From Symsagittifera roscoffensis (lineage: Eukaryota; Xenacoelomorpha; Acoela; Convolutidae), in NCBI RefSeq assembly GCF_963678635.1, contig NC_087067.1:24747547-24807546 (forward strand): a stretch of DNA of 60,000 nt. Reading direction: 5' to 3'. The notes beneath the pieces are model-generated. The model ran no database searches. It worked only from the letters and a program-made list of their open reading frames with translations, and had not been told where the DNA came from. A program made the position numbers and the translations under genes. This document shows positions 1 to 11,200 of the stretch, one piece after another; positions within the stretch are counted from its first letter, which is position 1, and each line of letters begins with the position of its first letter.

Positions 1-1271
1 ATCGTCTGGTCGCTCGGCTCGCTCAAGTTTCTGGTTACCTCGTGGCCGCCCACTGTGATTATCGACATTATCCTTGCCCCGATTTTCGATATGCCAAAAG
101 GTTTACCTGTCACCATTTTCACAGTATTGCAATTCCCGGTCTTTGTTGAGCCTGGTACAGCCTCTGGTATTTGTTTCGATCCGGTTAATGCTTCGTTAAA
201 ATTCTGTCTTTCTATCTCCAGCTTTAGTCGTTGCTCAATTTCTTTCGCAGCCAGATCCTGTTTCACTTTGGCAATTGCTTCCGTCGCCGCTTTCTCATAA
301 TTTATCTCTAGAGAGTTCCCTGCCGCGGATTCTATGGCATCATTAACATGTGATACAGCTTTCACTGTCTTCGTCGGCAATTCCGTGCTTGGTGCTCCTA
401 AGTTCCTCGATTCAAATTCGTTTTGCCTGTTCCGCTGATTCTGCACCGCCGCTAATGCCAACTTATGTTTAGGGTGACTCTGGTCCTTGACCGCTTCCCA
501 GAACAAGGGACAATCCATTCGGAAGTGCCCCTCCTGGTTACAGAAGAAGCATCTTGCGCCTATCTTGATGATTAAGCCACTATAGTACTCGTGTTCCTCC
601 ATCTGGCTCATGTCCTCCTCATCTGGTGCATATCCTAGACTCTTCATGCCTTGTTTGTATGTTGTGCAGTCAGCCACGTGGTGATCCGCCGACCCGCAGT
701 TCGCGCATGATCTGCGCTTGTCCATGTCATCTCTAGGTTTGTACCATGACGACCTCTGCGGTTGACTTCCCCCTTGCGTGTTCCTGTTTTCTGAATACGA
801 GTATTTCTTGGGTTTCATCAGCATGTATTCCCTTGATTTCTGTCTCATTTCTTCTGGGGTTGGTGCGCTGTCTTTCGACAATGTGTAGTATGTTGCTAAC
901 ATTGTCCTTAAGTCGTCACTTTTTACCCCATCAATGAACTTCGAGGCAATGCTAAAGTTTCTTCTGTTTGTCGACTCCTCTGGGTCACTCCTTCTTCTCA
1001 AGATCTCGAGATCATCTAGGAACCGATCTATTGACTCGTCGTCCCTCTGCCTTCTCTTTTCAAATCGCATCATCGCTTGGTGACCCTTCATGCCTGACCC
1101 GAAGCGATTCAGCAATATCTCGAAGATTTTGTCCGCGGTATCGCGTTCTTCTTCTTTCTTCGCAACCACGCATTTTAATGCTGTGCCTTCTAAATTGCTG
1201 AGTATGGCTGTGCATGCTTGTCTTTCATCGTTCAAGTTGTCTTGCTCTAGATGTAATCTCATCACTTCCAC
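1..1271 (-). pseudogene. LTR retrotransposon Gag, C-terminal part (capsid-like domain and two zinc knuckles), open at left edge
   Basis: Read on the minus strand from 1271 down to 1 there is one uninterrupted frame that runs off the window. Its first part (about 1271-760) is a charged helical segment of the retrotrans_gag type. It is followed at about 700-520 by two CCHC zinc knuckles, CANCGSADHHVADC and CFFCNQEGHFRMDC (C-X2-C-X4-H-X4-C). Zinc knuckles are the RNA-binding nucleocapsid part of Gag. A lysine- and glutamate-rich segment follows, where protease would be expected just outside the window. This frame is the displaced continuation of the ORF at 1262-2584: a short deletion near 1270 separates them, so the copy is damaged. 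The type of Gag fits Ty3/gypsy-like elements of marine invertebrates; the exact clade is not determinable here. Confidence 0.75.
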
Positions 1272-2584
1272 GTGTCAATGCATCCATCTGAGTCGTCTTT
1301 GAATTCTTTTGGCTTCTTGAATGTTTTTCTTGATTTCCCATCTCTCCTATCGCTCGAGTTAGTGTTCCTCGTGGCGAAGGCCTCTAGAGTCCTGTTCATC
1401 ATCTCCCAAGTGTTTGCCCATGTCATAGCATCCGGACCTGCGTTGCTGTTAGCTGTTGAGTCCCCCGGACCAGTCGTTGTACTTGACATTCCATTCTTCA
1501 TGATTGTTTTAGCAGCTGTTGGTGCTATGCTCACCGTATCCCGGGTTAAGGGCAACGGTGTCGATTGCCGTTTGTTCCTTTGTGGTTCCACAAAGTCAAC
1601 TCTGGTGCCTTGCGTGCGATCCGCTGCCGGTCTTTCTTGTGAGGTAGAATTACTCAAGATTGCATCCAATTTCGCCTGTATTGCACACGAATTCTCGGCC
1701 TGATTTTTGCTCATTGTGTCCATTCTCTTTTCCAGGCTACCTAATTGGCTGTTGACATCATCATATCGGTTTTTTAACTGTTGCAAATCTTTTTTGATGT
1801 TCTTATCTCGTTCTTCATTGGTGGTTTCTACATTATCTGACATCTCCTTGAGTCTCTCTTCTGTTGCCTTGGCCAGGTTAAAATAACTATCCAGATACTC
1901 GTTTTTGTTGTATCTTAATTCTTTTCTTTTCACTTCTCTGTCCTCTTCGCTGTGCTTCAGCTTTTTGTCGATCTGATTCAGTTTCGCCATCAAGTCACCT
2001 AGCTCAAGAGTAGCCTCTTCATGGTCAGCCGTCGGTCTTTCTTCGGCCGTCGCTTCTGCTCTAGTTTGTTCCTCTCTCGGATTGGCTTCTGTCGTCTTCG
2101 TGCTCACTGTTCCAAATGTTCGTGCTCTTTCAGCTTTTGGTTCTTCAGTCACGTTCTCTTTCGTTTTTATTCCGACCATCATCGCCAACCTTTCTGTAAA
2201 AGATGTCTTTTTTACTTGAGAGTCTTCTTTCACCGTTTCTTCGGTGTTGCCTATTGCATCTTCCACGTTGTCTATTGGTGAGAATTCTATGGGTTTCGAG
2301 TTTGGTTCTTCTGCATTGGGCATTGGAGTAGACTCCGTCGCTATTTTCCTTGTTTCATCAACACTTTGATCAGGTGTCTCTAGATCAATCTCGATGGTGG
2401 GTTCTACTCGTTCCCCTTCCATGCCCTCTCTTGCTCTCTCCGTTGTACTCCTTGTGCTCACCATATTAACTGAAAAGCTCTTCTTTGTTATCTTCGGACC
2501 CATTGATGTTGTTTTGCGTAGCGACGAATTATACTTTGCTTCGGTAGGTCTTTTTTCAGCTACCGGTACCCTGCTCCACCTCAT
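1262..2584 (-). CDS. LTR retrotransposon Gag, N-terminal part, truncated by frameshift
   Basis: 440-codon ORF with an ATG start at 2584. The first 190 residues are low-complexity and rich in Glu, Thr and Lys. Residues of about 195-320 are a strong coiled-coil candidate (heptad-like runs such as LMAKLNQIDKKLKHSEEDRE). The last residues, DDSDGCIDTWK, reach the start of the Gag core and then hit a stop. The missing reading continues in another frame at 1271, consistent with loss of about 4 nt. Because the break lies inside the Gag core and not at a Gag-Pol junction, a programmed frameshift is unlikely. The minisatellite at 2845-3541 lies upstream of this start and may be in the element's leader or LTR. 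Confidence 0.65.
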   Translation of the reverse strand: MRWSRVPVAEKRPTEAKYNSSLRKTTSMGPKITKKSFSVNMVSTRSTTERAREGMEGERVEPTIEIDLETPDQSVDETRKIATESTPMPNAEEPNSKPIEFSPIDNVEDAIGNTEETVKEDSQVKKTSFTERLAMMVGIKTKENVTEEPKAERARTFGTVSTKTTEANPREEQTRAEATAEERPTADHEEATLELGDLMAKLNQIDKKLKHSEEDREVKRKELRYNKNEYLDSYFNLAKATEERLKEMSDNVETTNEERDKNIKKDLQQLKNRYDDVNSQLGSLEKRMDTMSKNQAENSCAIQAKLDAILSNSTSQERPAADRTQGTRVDFVEPQRNKRQSTPLPLTRDTVSIAPTAAKTIMKNGMSSTTTGPGDSTANSNAGPDAMTWANTWEMMNRTLEAFATRNTNSSDRRDGKSRKTFKKPKEFKDDSDGCIDTWK

Positions 2585-2844
2585 TATTTCTATTTACAAT
2601 TGCTCTTATTTACAATTTTACTATATACACAATCCTATTCTAAGAATAAAATCTTTCGAGAGGAAAAAAAAAATTCTTAAAAAAAATATACAACGTGGTG
2701 AAAACCTTGTTTCAGTTCTCTTTATTAACTTTTCGAGAAACTTTCCTTATTTGTGGTCTCAACCGTACCTGGTTCCAATTAGTCTTGTTCTACCTTAATT
2801 CTGTCTTAAAACACTTCTTGTAATTTTACTTCAATTTTTATACT
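2585..2844. other. AT-rich spacer upstream of gag
   Basis: About 260 bp between the gag start codon and the first degenerate minisatellite units. It contains A-runs and T-runs and no coding frame I can support. It is probably part of the retrotransposon leader on the minus strand. Confidence 0.4.
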
Positions 2845-3541
2845 GTCCCAAGACTTCCAATTGCCGTCCCTACTCTTCTTTGTACCGTCCCAGGCTTCTT
2901 TCTCCTGTCCCAAGACTGTTCGGTACCGTCCCAGTACTTTCCGGCAGTGTCCCAAGACTCTTGTCCAAGACTAGTGTCCCAAGACTACTGTCCCAAGACT
3001 AGTGTCCCAAGACTAGTGTCCCAAGACTACTGTCCCAAGACTAGTGTCCCAAGACTACTGTCCCAAGACTACTGTCCCAAGACTACTGTCCCAAGACTAG
3101 TGTCCCAAGGCTAGTGTCCCAAGACTACTGTCCCAAGACTAGTGTCCCAAGACTAGTGTCCCAAGACTACTGTCCCAAGACCCCTGTCCCAAGACCCCTG
3201 TCCCAAGACCCTGTCCCAAGACCCTCGTCCCAAGACCCTGTCCCAAGACCCTGTCCCAAGACCCTTGTCCCAAGACCCTTGTCCCAAGACCTTGTCCCAA
3301 GACCCTGTCCCAAGACCTTGTCCCAAGACCCTGTCCCAAGACCTTGTCCCAAGACCCTGTCCCAAGACCCTGTCCCAAGACCCTTGTCCCAAGACCTTGT
3401 CCCGAAACCCTGTCCCAAGACCCTTGTCCCAAGACCCTGTCCCAAGACCCTGTCCCAAGACCACTGTCCCAAGACTGTACTGTCCCAAGACTGTCCCCAG
3501 ACTGCTCTGTCCTAAGACTTCTTCGGCACTGTCCCAAGACT
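2845..3541. repeat. GC-rich minisatellite, 13-16 bp unit with core GTCCCAAGAC, about 40 copies
   Basis: Degenerate units start near 2845; from about 2948 to 3541 I count roughly 40 units of the core GTCCCAAGAC. The left half uses units ending in ACTAGT or ACTACT (14-15 bp). The right half (about 3180-3470) switches to units ending in ACCCT, ACCCTT or ACCTT (13-16 bp). Since unit length is not a multiple of three and no unit contains a stop in most frames, spurious long ORFs appear on both strands. On the minus strand the right half reads as repeated GGG runs separated by 3-4 nt, a G-quadruplex pattern. Confidence 0.95.
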
Positions 3542-4412
3542 GTTGACAAGTGTCTGGGTGGTGGGACTTCTTTCCTCTTCGTTATGGGGACTTCTTGATT
3601 CACTGTACCTTGTACCACCACTCAAGCTCTAGTAAAATTTTCCCAAAATCCTCTCTTAAAAGCCAAATGCTGACCCCCCTTTTTCTTATTTCTCTTTTTG
3701 GCTACCTCTATTTCAATGTTCCAAGTAACTTGAGACCAAAACCTGTGCGCAGGTATCTTGTGATCACCTGTTCGTACAAAATTTTAACACAAATCCTCAC
3801 CAAAATGCAACAAAAATCTAAGCAAGAAAAAGTAATAAAAACAGAAAAATGAGCCCACCTAAAATTCAAAGGTGACAAATGTCTACCTTCTATCGAAAAA
3901 AATGTCTGGTACCTAATTGCCACGCGTTTCCTTCCCCCCTGCTAGCGATCTTATGGGGTATTACAAAAACTGTCTATGTCCCTTCCCCCCTACCAATCCG
4001 ACCAGGGTACCTTCCTTAACTCGAGTTCAAATTTCGATATCCACCTAATATTACCAACGCGTGTTAATGTCTAATGTAACTAAGTCAACGATGTCGACCA
4101 GTTAGTTACTCTAATTTCCCCCTCTTTACAATTTACAACCGCCAACCTCTAACTTAACCAGCCCCCCTTCTAACCTCCCCCCTTTTTAGCCCCCCTTCTT
4201 AAGCCTAAAATTACCTTAAGCGCCGGGTGCTAAACCTCTCAAGAGAAAACCGTAGACCTGTCTCCAGGCCTGCTCAAGTAAAAACGTTCCTCAAAACCGG
4301 GGGATGTCGCTTATCCTATTTTACACTTATCTCCTATAATGTAATGTGGATTTTAACGATACCCGTTCTGCCCAACTTGAGAACTCGAGAATTGCCAAAT
4401 CCTTCTTGGCTG
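3542..4412. other. Pyrimidine-rich non-coding stretch
   Basis: No gene or mobile element recognised. The segment 3930-4210 has many short C-runs (CCCCC at several places), unlike the AT-rich surroundings, and may belong to the retrotransposon LTR or leader whose gag lies to the left. Confidence 0.35.
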
Positions 4413-4608
4413 CTTTCCCACTCGACTGGTCACCTGTTCCAGTCCAGTCTCCTATTGGTTCAGCTCAAGTGCTCCTGAACCACTTTCCCACTCGGCTGGT
4501 CACCTCTTCCAGTCAAGTCTCCTATTGGTTCAGCTCAAGTGCTCCTGAACCACTTTCCCACTCGGCTGGTCACCTCTTCCAGTCAAGTCTCCTTGTTGTC
4601 CAGCTAAG
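4413..4608. repeat. 70-bp tandem repeat, about 2.7 copies
   Basis: The string CTTTCCCACTCG recurs at 4413, 4483 and 4553, a period of exactly 70 bp. Copies two and three are nearly identical; the last one breaks off near 4600. The plus-strand ORFs here are products of the repeat. Confidence 0.9.
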
Positions 4609-6188
4609 TTCCAAGCTATCTAAAAACCCTTGACAACTCCCCACACTCGGGCTCTTTATTGAGGTTACTGGGTTAAATTACTAGGTTGATCGAAACGATC
4701 GAACTTGTAAAACAGTATGGGTATACTATTTAATTAATATAAAGGTTTGATCCAACTAATCTGGTGTCAAAGTCACTGTCTTTTTTCGTTTTATGGTTTT
4801 TGTTTCGCTTTTTGTCTTTTTGCTCGTGTTTTTGTCCCCCTAGTTGCCCCCCTTTACTCGGTTAGCTAAGCCTCGTTCAGAGAGCGTACCAGGAAGTTTT
4901 CTTGAGTTTTCTTAAAAAGCTATCACGGTACAACCGGAAGGTTTGCACGTTCCTGTCGAACCGTACCGCCGGTACTCTAGAATGGGCATTCAGCCCGAAG
5001 CTGTCTCAAGTGGGTTCGACTCCGTAGTCTTGATGCCTAAACACCCAGGAGCGCCATAAAAACACTATGTAACATTCGTCTACTGCAGTCACACATGAGG
5101 CTTAAGAAAAATAGGCCCTATAACCATTGGCTCAAGAGTCAGGGACACTATCTCTTGTGTTTTTGTACCTCAAATCAGTCGGAGCCAATTCGGTTCGCTT
5201 GTGACATGAGACTACGACCCATTACAGCTTAAAGGCTACTACTAAAATATCCCCCCACTCTAGAATTAGAAAATTCCCCATACTTAGGTCTCTAGATACC
5301 CAAAATACATGAACGCCGTTAAAAACCGGGTTGGAACAATCCGTTAAGTTACTTTTTATTAGACAGTGGAACTTTGATCCATTTCAGATGGATCAACCTA
5401 AAACTCGCCTTACCTCAACATAACAATTATAAAACACACTCTAGAAATTTAAATTAGTACTCACATTGTAGCACGCTCAAGAACCAGGAAGAAAATAAGT
5501 CGGTAAGCAACTCAAGAATCAATAAAGTAACTAAAATGAGTTTAATGTTAGTCAGTTTCAATAACAAGAACAAGTTTTTACTCTAGACTGTAAGTTCTCG
5601 TGAACCATTGAGACACTCTAGCTGTCCACCTTTCCACTGAAGGTTCACTCTGGTCCAGTTAATAATAGTACTCCAATCACAACAATCCAGTTCGTGGGAA
5701 TGCTCTCGTCTCTGTTTTAGATGGGACAGCTCTACTCTCGATTATTATTGCTACTGAAATTGCGAAAAGCAATTTCCCACTGATTTTTCTAGCAACTTTC
5801 CCGCGATTGTCACTCGATCGTTCTGACTTCTCTTTTCTGATTTTCAGTTATCGCGAGAAAATCGTGCATGACAGGTTCCATTCGTAATTTTGAAAAATTA
5901 AATTTCACTCCAAAATCAAGTGTTTTTTGCTTCTCTCAAGGTCAAACTTCCGAATATGACCGACTGGCACAAAGCTTCTGACATCTGGAAGACCAAGAAT
6001 AAACACGAGCGATGAATTCAAGAGCAGGAAACTGATTTAATTTAAGTTCCGAAAACGAATTTAGGCTAATTCAAAAACATAAATTTCGAAAAAATCAACA
6101 TGTTTTGAAAATGGAAAATGAGGCAACTTGAAAAATTAAATTTAAATTCAATTTAACTAAAAGATAACTTTAATAGAATGTTCCAGAA
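4609..6188. other. Non-coding stretch, possible LTR remnant, no gene seen
   Basis: No supportable coding frame. A Pol III B-box-like string (GGTTCGACTCC) occurs near 5009, but no A box or cloverleaf accompanies it. On the minus strand a sequence beginning TGGCGCTCCTGGGTG (ending near 5042) could be a primer-binding site for the retrotransposon to the left, which would put its 5' LTR around 5060-5800. This is not confirmed because the 3' LTR is outside the window. Confidence 0.3.
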
Positions 6189-6197
6189 ACCTTAGTC

Positions 6198-6654
6198 GGG
6201 TGCCGGACATCAAGCCGACGGGACTTCAAGCCGAATTGTAAAATTAGGGACTTCAAGCCGAATAATTCCTTATAAAGTCGTGAAATATGAACAATTTGAA
6301 AACTTTTTTGAAGAATTTCTGAATTTCATTATCTTTCTTCACTAGTTATTGGCGTTTGCATATAACTTAAGCTTCCAAATGATGTTCCGGAAAGTTGAAA
6401 AGTAAAACATGGTTGAAGGTATTTATCATGTTTATAATTTATGCATTTCAAAAACCGGCTGATGTTATTGACGGATGCGAATCACAAGTGATGCATTGTC
6501 ATGAATAACGCTTATTATGGACTAAACTTGCCAAAATTTTAGAAAAGCAACATTTTGCAGATGACAAAATAGCGTTTTGGGGTGCTTGTAAAGTTTTAAT
6601 TTCGGCTTGAAGTCCCTTCGGCTTGAAGTCCCGTCGGCTTGTTGTCCTAGACCC
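6198..6654. mobile_element. MITE with ~38-bp terminal inverted repeats and 9-bp target duplication
   Basis: The left end starts GGGTGCCGGACATCAAGCC and the right end, reversed, starts GGGTCTAGGACAACAAGCC. The arms agree over most of about 38 bp and contain repeated GGGACTTCAAGCCGAA modules. The flanks are the direct repeat ACCTTAGTC at 6189-6197 and 6655-6663. The 457-bp interior is AT-rich and has no transposase. A 9-bp duplication with long inverted repeats points to a MULE-like or similar DNA transposon; the superfamily is an inference. Confidence 0.85.
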
Positions 6655-6663
6655 ACCTTAGTC

Positions 6664-8131
6664 TAATGATATAATCATGATGTAAATTTGGCGGTAATTT
6701 CGAATTTGCAAACTTCTGATTGGTGGATTTTTATGATTTTGTATAGCATTCTCTTAGGATAATTTTATGATCGAGGATCATTTTACAAATTTTTGATACT
6801 TTTAAACCTGATGTTGCACAAATGTGCGAAAACGTTCGTATTATACAACTTTAATTCCATCTAGAAGTTTTAGTTAACTGTACTAGTTTTGCAGTAACGG
6901 AGCAGTTTCGGACCGTCGAGTCAATTAGTCAGGAAAGTTCTTCAATGAAGCAGGGTAATGGTTCACTTGAATTTCTAGTTGTCTGGCATGCTGCACCCAA
7001 TTCTTGTATTCTCCATCAGAATCAGAGACAACTCTACTCAATTAAATCACGTTGGCCAATTACGAATAGCATTTTGACGTGAAGAATTTTTTCGAGCGTG
7101 TTTGCCGCAATTGTAGAATTCGCTTTTCTGATTTTCGACTTGATTTTGCTTGCTGCGGAAAAACAACATGAGGGCAAATTCGAAATTTTGAAAAAAAATG
7201 AACCGAAAACTTCTCAATATGACCGACTGACACAAAATTTCAATGCGAATCATTTTGATTTTCCAATCTTTTTAACTTAATACTTTGGTCTTTAAGTTGT
7301 TGTACATACCAGATGTTGCTAGTTATAGCGAAAACGGTTGTATTGTTTCATTAAATTTCACTGAGTTATAACTTTTTTAAACAGATAAAAGGTATGTTTA
7401 TTGCATATGCTTCAGTTTAATTTTGCTAATTGACATGAAAAAGTTGAAGATTTCAAGAACTTTAATAAAAATAAGGTTTATAAAGTTAGTTCCAGAAAGT
7501 TACTTTCTTTAAGTTCTGAAATTCTAGTGGTTTTGACCTGGTGAAATGATGAAGGACTAGTGAGGTATTTTCGGTTATCATGATTAACGCGTACTCCTGA
7601 AAAAGTTTCCATTAAGCAAATGAAATTTTTATAATTTGTAAGTTAAGTTCACGCTCATTTTAAATGGTTTTCATCCTTTCGTTTTTTGATTAATCAGGGA
7701 AAGGCAGGAAAAGATGGCATACCCCGTATGTTTTGATCTGAAGTTTCATGGCTTGATCTGATTACAAATTGAAGAAAGTTTCAGATTTTTTTCACAAATT
7801 GTACTTTCCCGAGACAGATTAAATAATGTTACTGCTGAAAATGATGTTGCAACAGTAGTTTGATTAATGTATTTGCCCGCGGTGTCATAGAATATTTCGT
7901 GGGATTTCATTACTGTTTATGTGAGGCTCTTCTCGAATATCGGATCAAATTTGTTTACCGTTTCTTGAACCATATTATATTGCATCATATTATTTTGACT
8001 GATTTTCATTAAGTTTGTCAAAATGACCTGTCAGAACAAACGAAATGTTTGCTCTGCAGTTACAAAGCTATCAATAATCGCGACATGAGAGAAACCTTGA
8101 ATTTAAACATAGAAGTACGTCAAGTAACTCC
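6664..8131. other. AT-rich region upstream of the KIAA0930-like gene
   Basis: No gene recognised. It contains the presumed promoter and 5' UTR of the gene beginning at 8132, but I see no convincing TATA or initiator element to single out. Confidence 0.4.
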
Positions 8132-8285
8132 ATGGCAGGTTTTGTATGCATCGATTCAGCAACTGCGAACACTGCCATAGAATATGCTGCAGAAATGACA
8201 GCATCAGCAAAGACCGAGCTGATCAGCACTACGTTGAAGAATATTTATCTTAGAAGGCAGCGAGCTGCCTCCAGGAAGATAGCAA
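8132..8285 (+). CDS. KIAA0930-like gene, exon 1 (start codon)
   Basis: ATG at 8132 in a locally less AT-rich stretch, followed by 51 codons and a textbook donor (A/GTAAGT). It ends in phase 1, exactly what exon 2 needs. The peptide (Ala-, Thr- and Arg-rich) has no strong match to the variable N-terminus of the family, so assignment rests on phase and donor. An extra exon inside the 5.5-kb intron cannot be excluded. Confidence 0.6.
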
Positions 8286-11200
8286 GTAAGTTACTAAAAA
8301 TACGATATCAGTTTGAACGTATTTTGCTTTGCTCTGGCCTGCGTGATAATGTGTGATGATAATTGGTTGTTTATTTTATTCAATGTTTGACTATATTTTT
8401 CACTTGCGAGAGCAAGTTGTTAGTTATCGAGAACTATACATTTTTTCTGAAAACAACTTTTACATGTTAAAGGTCGACACCTTGTTTTATGGAAATTCGA
8501 CTAGCTCCAGGCACATTCGAACTTATTCATTGGGTAAAGCGAATGATTTTGAATCAAAAGGTCTGATGCTCATTCCGGCATGTTTGAAAACAAGGTCCGG
8601 CCGGTATTCGATCTCCAGACCTTTTGACTCAAATCATTCAAATTATTTTTTTTGTCCCAATCATCTTATTTTGCGTCGTGTGGAAGCAAAAGAAAAGGTT
8701 TTATGATTTTTCCGTTTCAGGAGGGGTGGGGTGTAAAGGTTTCGAGCTTTGAGTCTTATTATTTCAAAAAAAATTATTTACACTTGCGATCAGCTTAGTG
8801 TATGATTACGAACCTTATTTTTTTCTAACCTAACTCGCAAATAAAAGTGTTTATTAAAAGTGCTCACATGGAAGTTTCACTGTAGCATTGGAAATTGCAT
8901 ATCATCTGTTCTCCCCTTTATTTGTGGCTAGTGTTCGATGCATATAAAGCTTCCGTGGTGTGGGAGACTTGAATCTCTAGTTCGCAGGTTCGAATATCAG
9001 CGGTAGACGTGTTTTTACTAATTCGAGGCTTATTTCTTATTTTAATTATTGCTCTTTAAAGAGCCACTTTTTGTGTTCTCGCAAGTGTTTGCGAAGCAAA
9101 GCTTCGCCTCTGTGTTTATTTTTATGGGAAGTTTGTTTTCGGCTCAACGAGCGACTACCGAAGTATTATCGGCTTACTGGCCGCTCGGCCAGGATACCTA
9201 ATGCTTATTTGACGCTGGCAACTTCGTTGTTTGACTGTCGTTTCTTAAAACATCGGTTGAACACAACGTGGGAAATTTTTCTAGATGTAGTTTTTTTTCG
9301 TATACGTTGTTTTAGTCTCATTTTTTATCCGCTAGCTTGCAATACTATTCATACACTGTATCGAAAGTATTGCAAAGGCTCGTTTTGCCTCTGTGTTTAG
9401 TTGCTCTGAATGAAACAATTTGAAACTTGGTGGCGCAGTTAATTGTTTTGCAAGATTTTTGCGATTTGCAAGTTATAAAATAATTTTTGGATCATGGCGT
9501 TCCTAATAAAACTTTGCCTTTAAAAAATTCTAATATCAACGTGTATTTATGAGAAATAAATCAATGGGCCTTCACGGTAGCTTTTTTTGCTAACGGCTTG
9601 CCTAATTCGTTTGTTTTTGTTCTTCCGACCATTGAAAAATGTAGAGGAATTTTGTATTCGGGTGTGTTTTAGTTTTTTTTTTGCTTTCAGTTTTCCATAC
9701 AAAATCAGGTACCACAAATAAGCATCGGAATGGGTCCAGTTACATATTAAACCACTTTGAGTTGTAATTGAAACGCCATTAAAATATTTTGGAAAATTTT
9801 TTCTTTGTGAAAAATTGGTTTAAAATTTTTGGTTTTTGGTCTAGCTTCAAGTTAATTAGGTGAGTCTGCAGGAAAACTTAGTTTTGCACTAAAACTAAGC
9901 CGTGGAAACTTATTTTAATTGTTACCCTTGCGATAATCAAGGGTATCACAACCGGGTAATTGACTTTTTCCCGTTCAATTTTGTCCACAGGACTCGTCTG
10001 GACTCATCTCTGCCTTGTTTCATTATGTAAACAACTCTCTTAGCATTCCTGGCCAAGTTAGCCTAGAGATAACGAATATGCCTGGGACGGCAAAGGTCCT
10101 GGGTACGAGTCTGATCAGGGCCTGTTTTTTTTTCAAACGGGAAATTTTTTGTTTAAAAAATTGTCGGCCAATTACTTGTCTGTTTTCGGCTTCCTTGTCA
10201 CAACTTGGAATTGTTTTATTTTCTACGCGCATTTTTTTATAGTGTTTTTAGTGTTAGATTTACGCCCATATTTTGTAATTTTTTTTCATTGGCCCCATAT
10301 TTTTTTCTTTCTTTGTTATTTTTTCATTTCAGCCTTATTTTGATCGGCTTAATGACCTAATTTTGGGACTCTACAAGATCAACACAAATTTAGCTCTTCC
10401 TTCCGCAGGTTGGTTGCATGCTATCAATCTGATTGATAAAATCTCATTTTTTGGAAAATTTTTCCAATTTTTGTAAAAATTTTAGTTTTTCTCAGAAACT
10501 TCTGATTTTCAAAAAAGAGTACCGATTGAAAGACCGTTTATTCCACTGTGTGCCTGAGTACTCCCCTAAAGTCTTTTTTTTTTACTTGACCCCTCTGTCT
10601 ATAGCCTTCGATATATGACCCCTTGACCCCTCTGTCTATAGCCTTCATAATTTTGATGTTCTTTCGTTTTCTCGAAAAATGCCTCTCTCAATAATGAGTT
10701 TTTGGTTTCAATGAATAGAACTGTTTTGAAAAGCTCCACTGCATTCAATTTATGGGCCTCAGAAAAGTAAAATTTTTGATTTAAGACCGTTTTGTGGATC
10801 TTTTTGTTTTTTCTCGAAAACTAACCTCTCAAATCTGATATTGTGTTTTCAGTGAGTTAACAGGTATTGGGAAGCTCCTCTGCATTAGTGGACCTTAGCA
10901 AAAAGTTTTATACTAGAAGTTATCGCTCTCTGAAAAGTCACATATTGTGATCTTTTTTTTTAATTTTTAAGATATTCTGGAAAACTACCCAGCCATACCT
11001 GAGATTTTGGGATCAATTCTCAGAACCGGCGAAGGGAAGTTCATTTGCTTATGCGGCTATGCACTATTTTTTTTACTCCAAAAGTTTTGGCCTCGGAAAA
11101 GTAAAAACTATGATTTTTTTTTAAATTTTGTTATGGCCTTTGGAGTGTGCCTGAGTACTCCCCTAAAGTCTTTTTTTTTACTTGACCCCTCTGTCTATAG

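Noticed and set aside
1262-1275. Programmed ribosomal frameshift in the retrotransposon
   Set aside because: It lies inside the Gag core, not between Gag and Pol, and residues are missing, so a deletion is the simpler reading.
2948-3541. Regularly spaced repeats that could suggest a CRISPR array
   Set aside because: Units are contiguous with no unique spacers, and the DNA is eukaryotic.
3114-3621. Several overlapping ORFs of 84-160 codons on both strands with repeated SQDPVPRP or GLGTGSWD peptides
   Set aside because: They exist only because the minisatellite unit lacks stop codons; no unique coding sequence or start context.
5009-5019. GGTTCGACTCC as the T-arm of a tRNA gene
   Set aside because: No A box at the right distance and no cloverleaf could be drawn.
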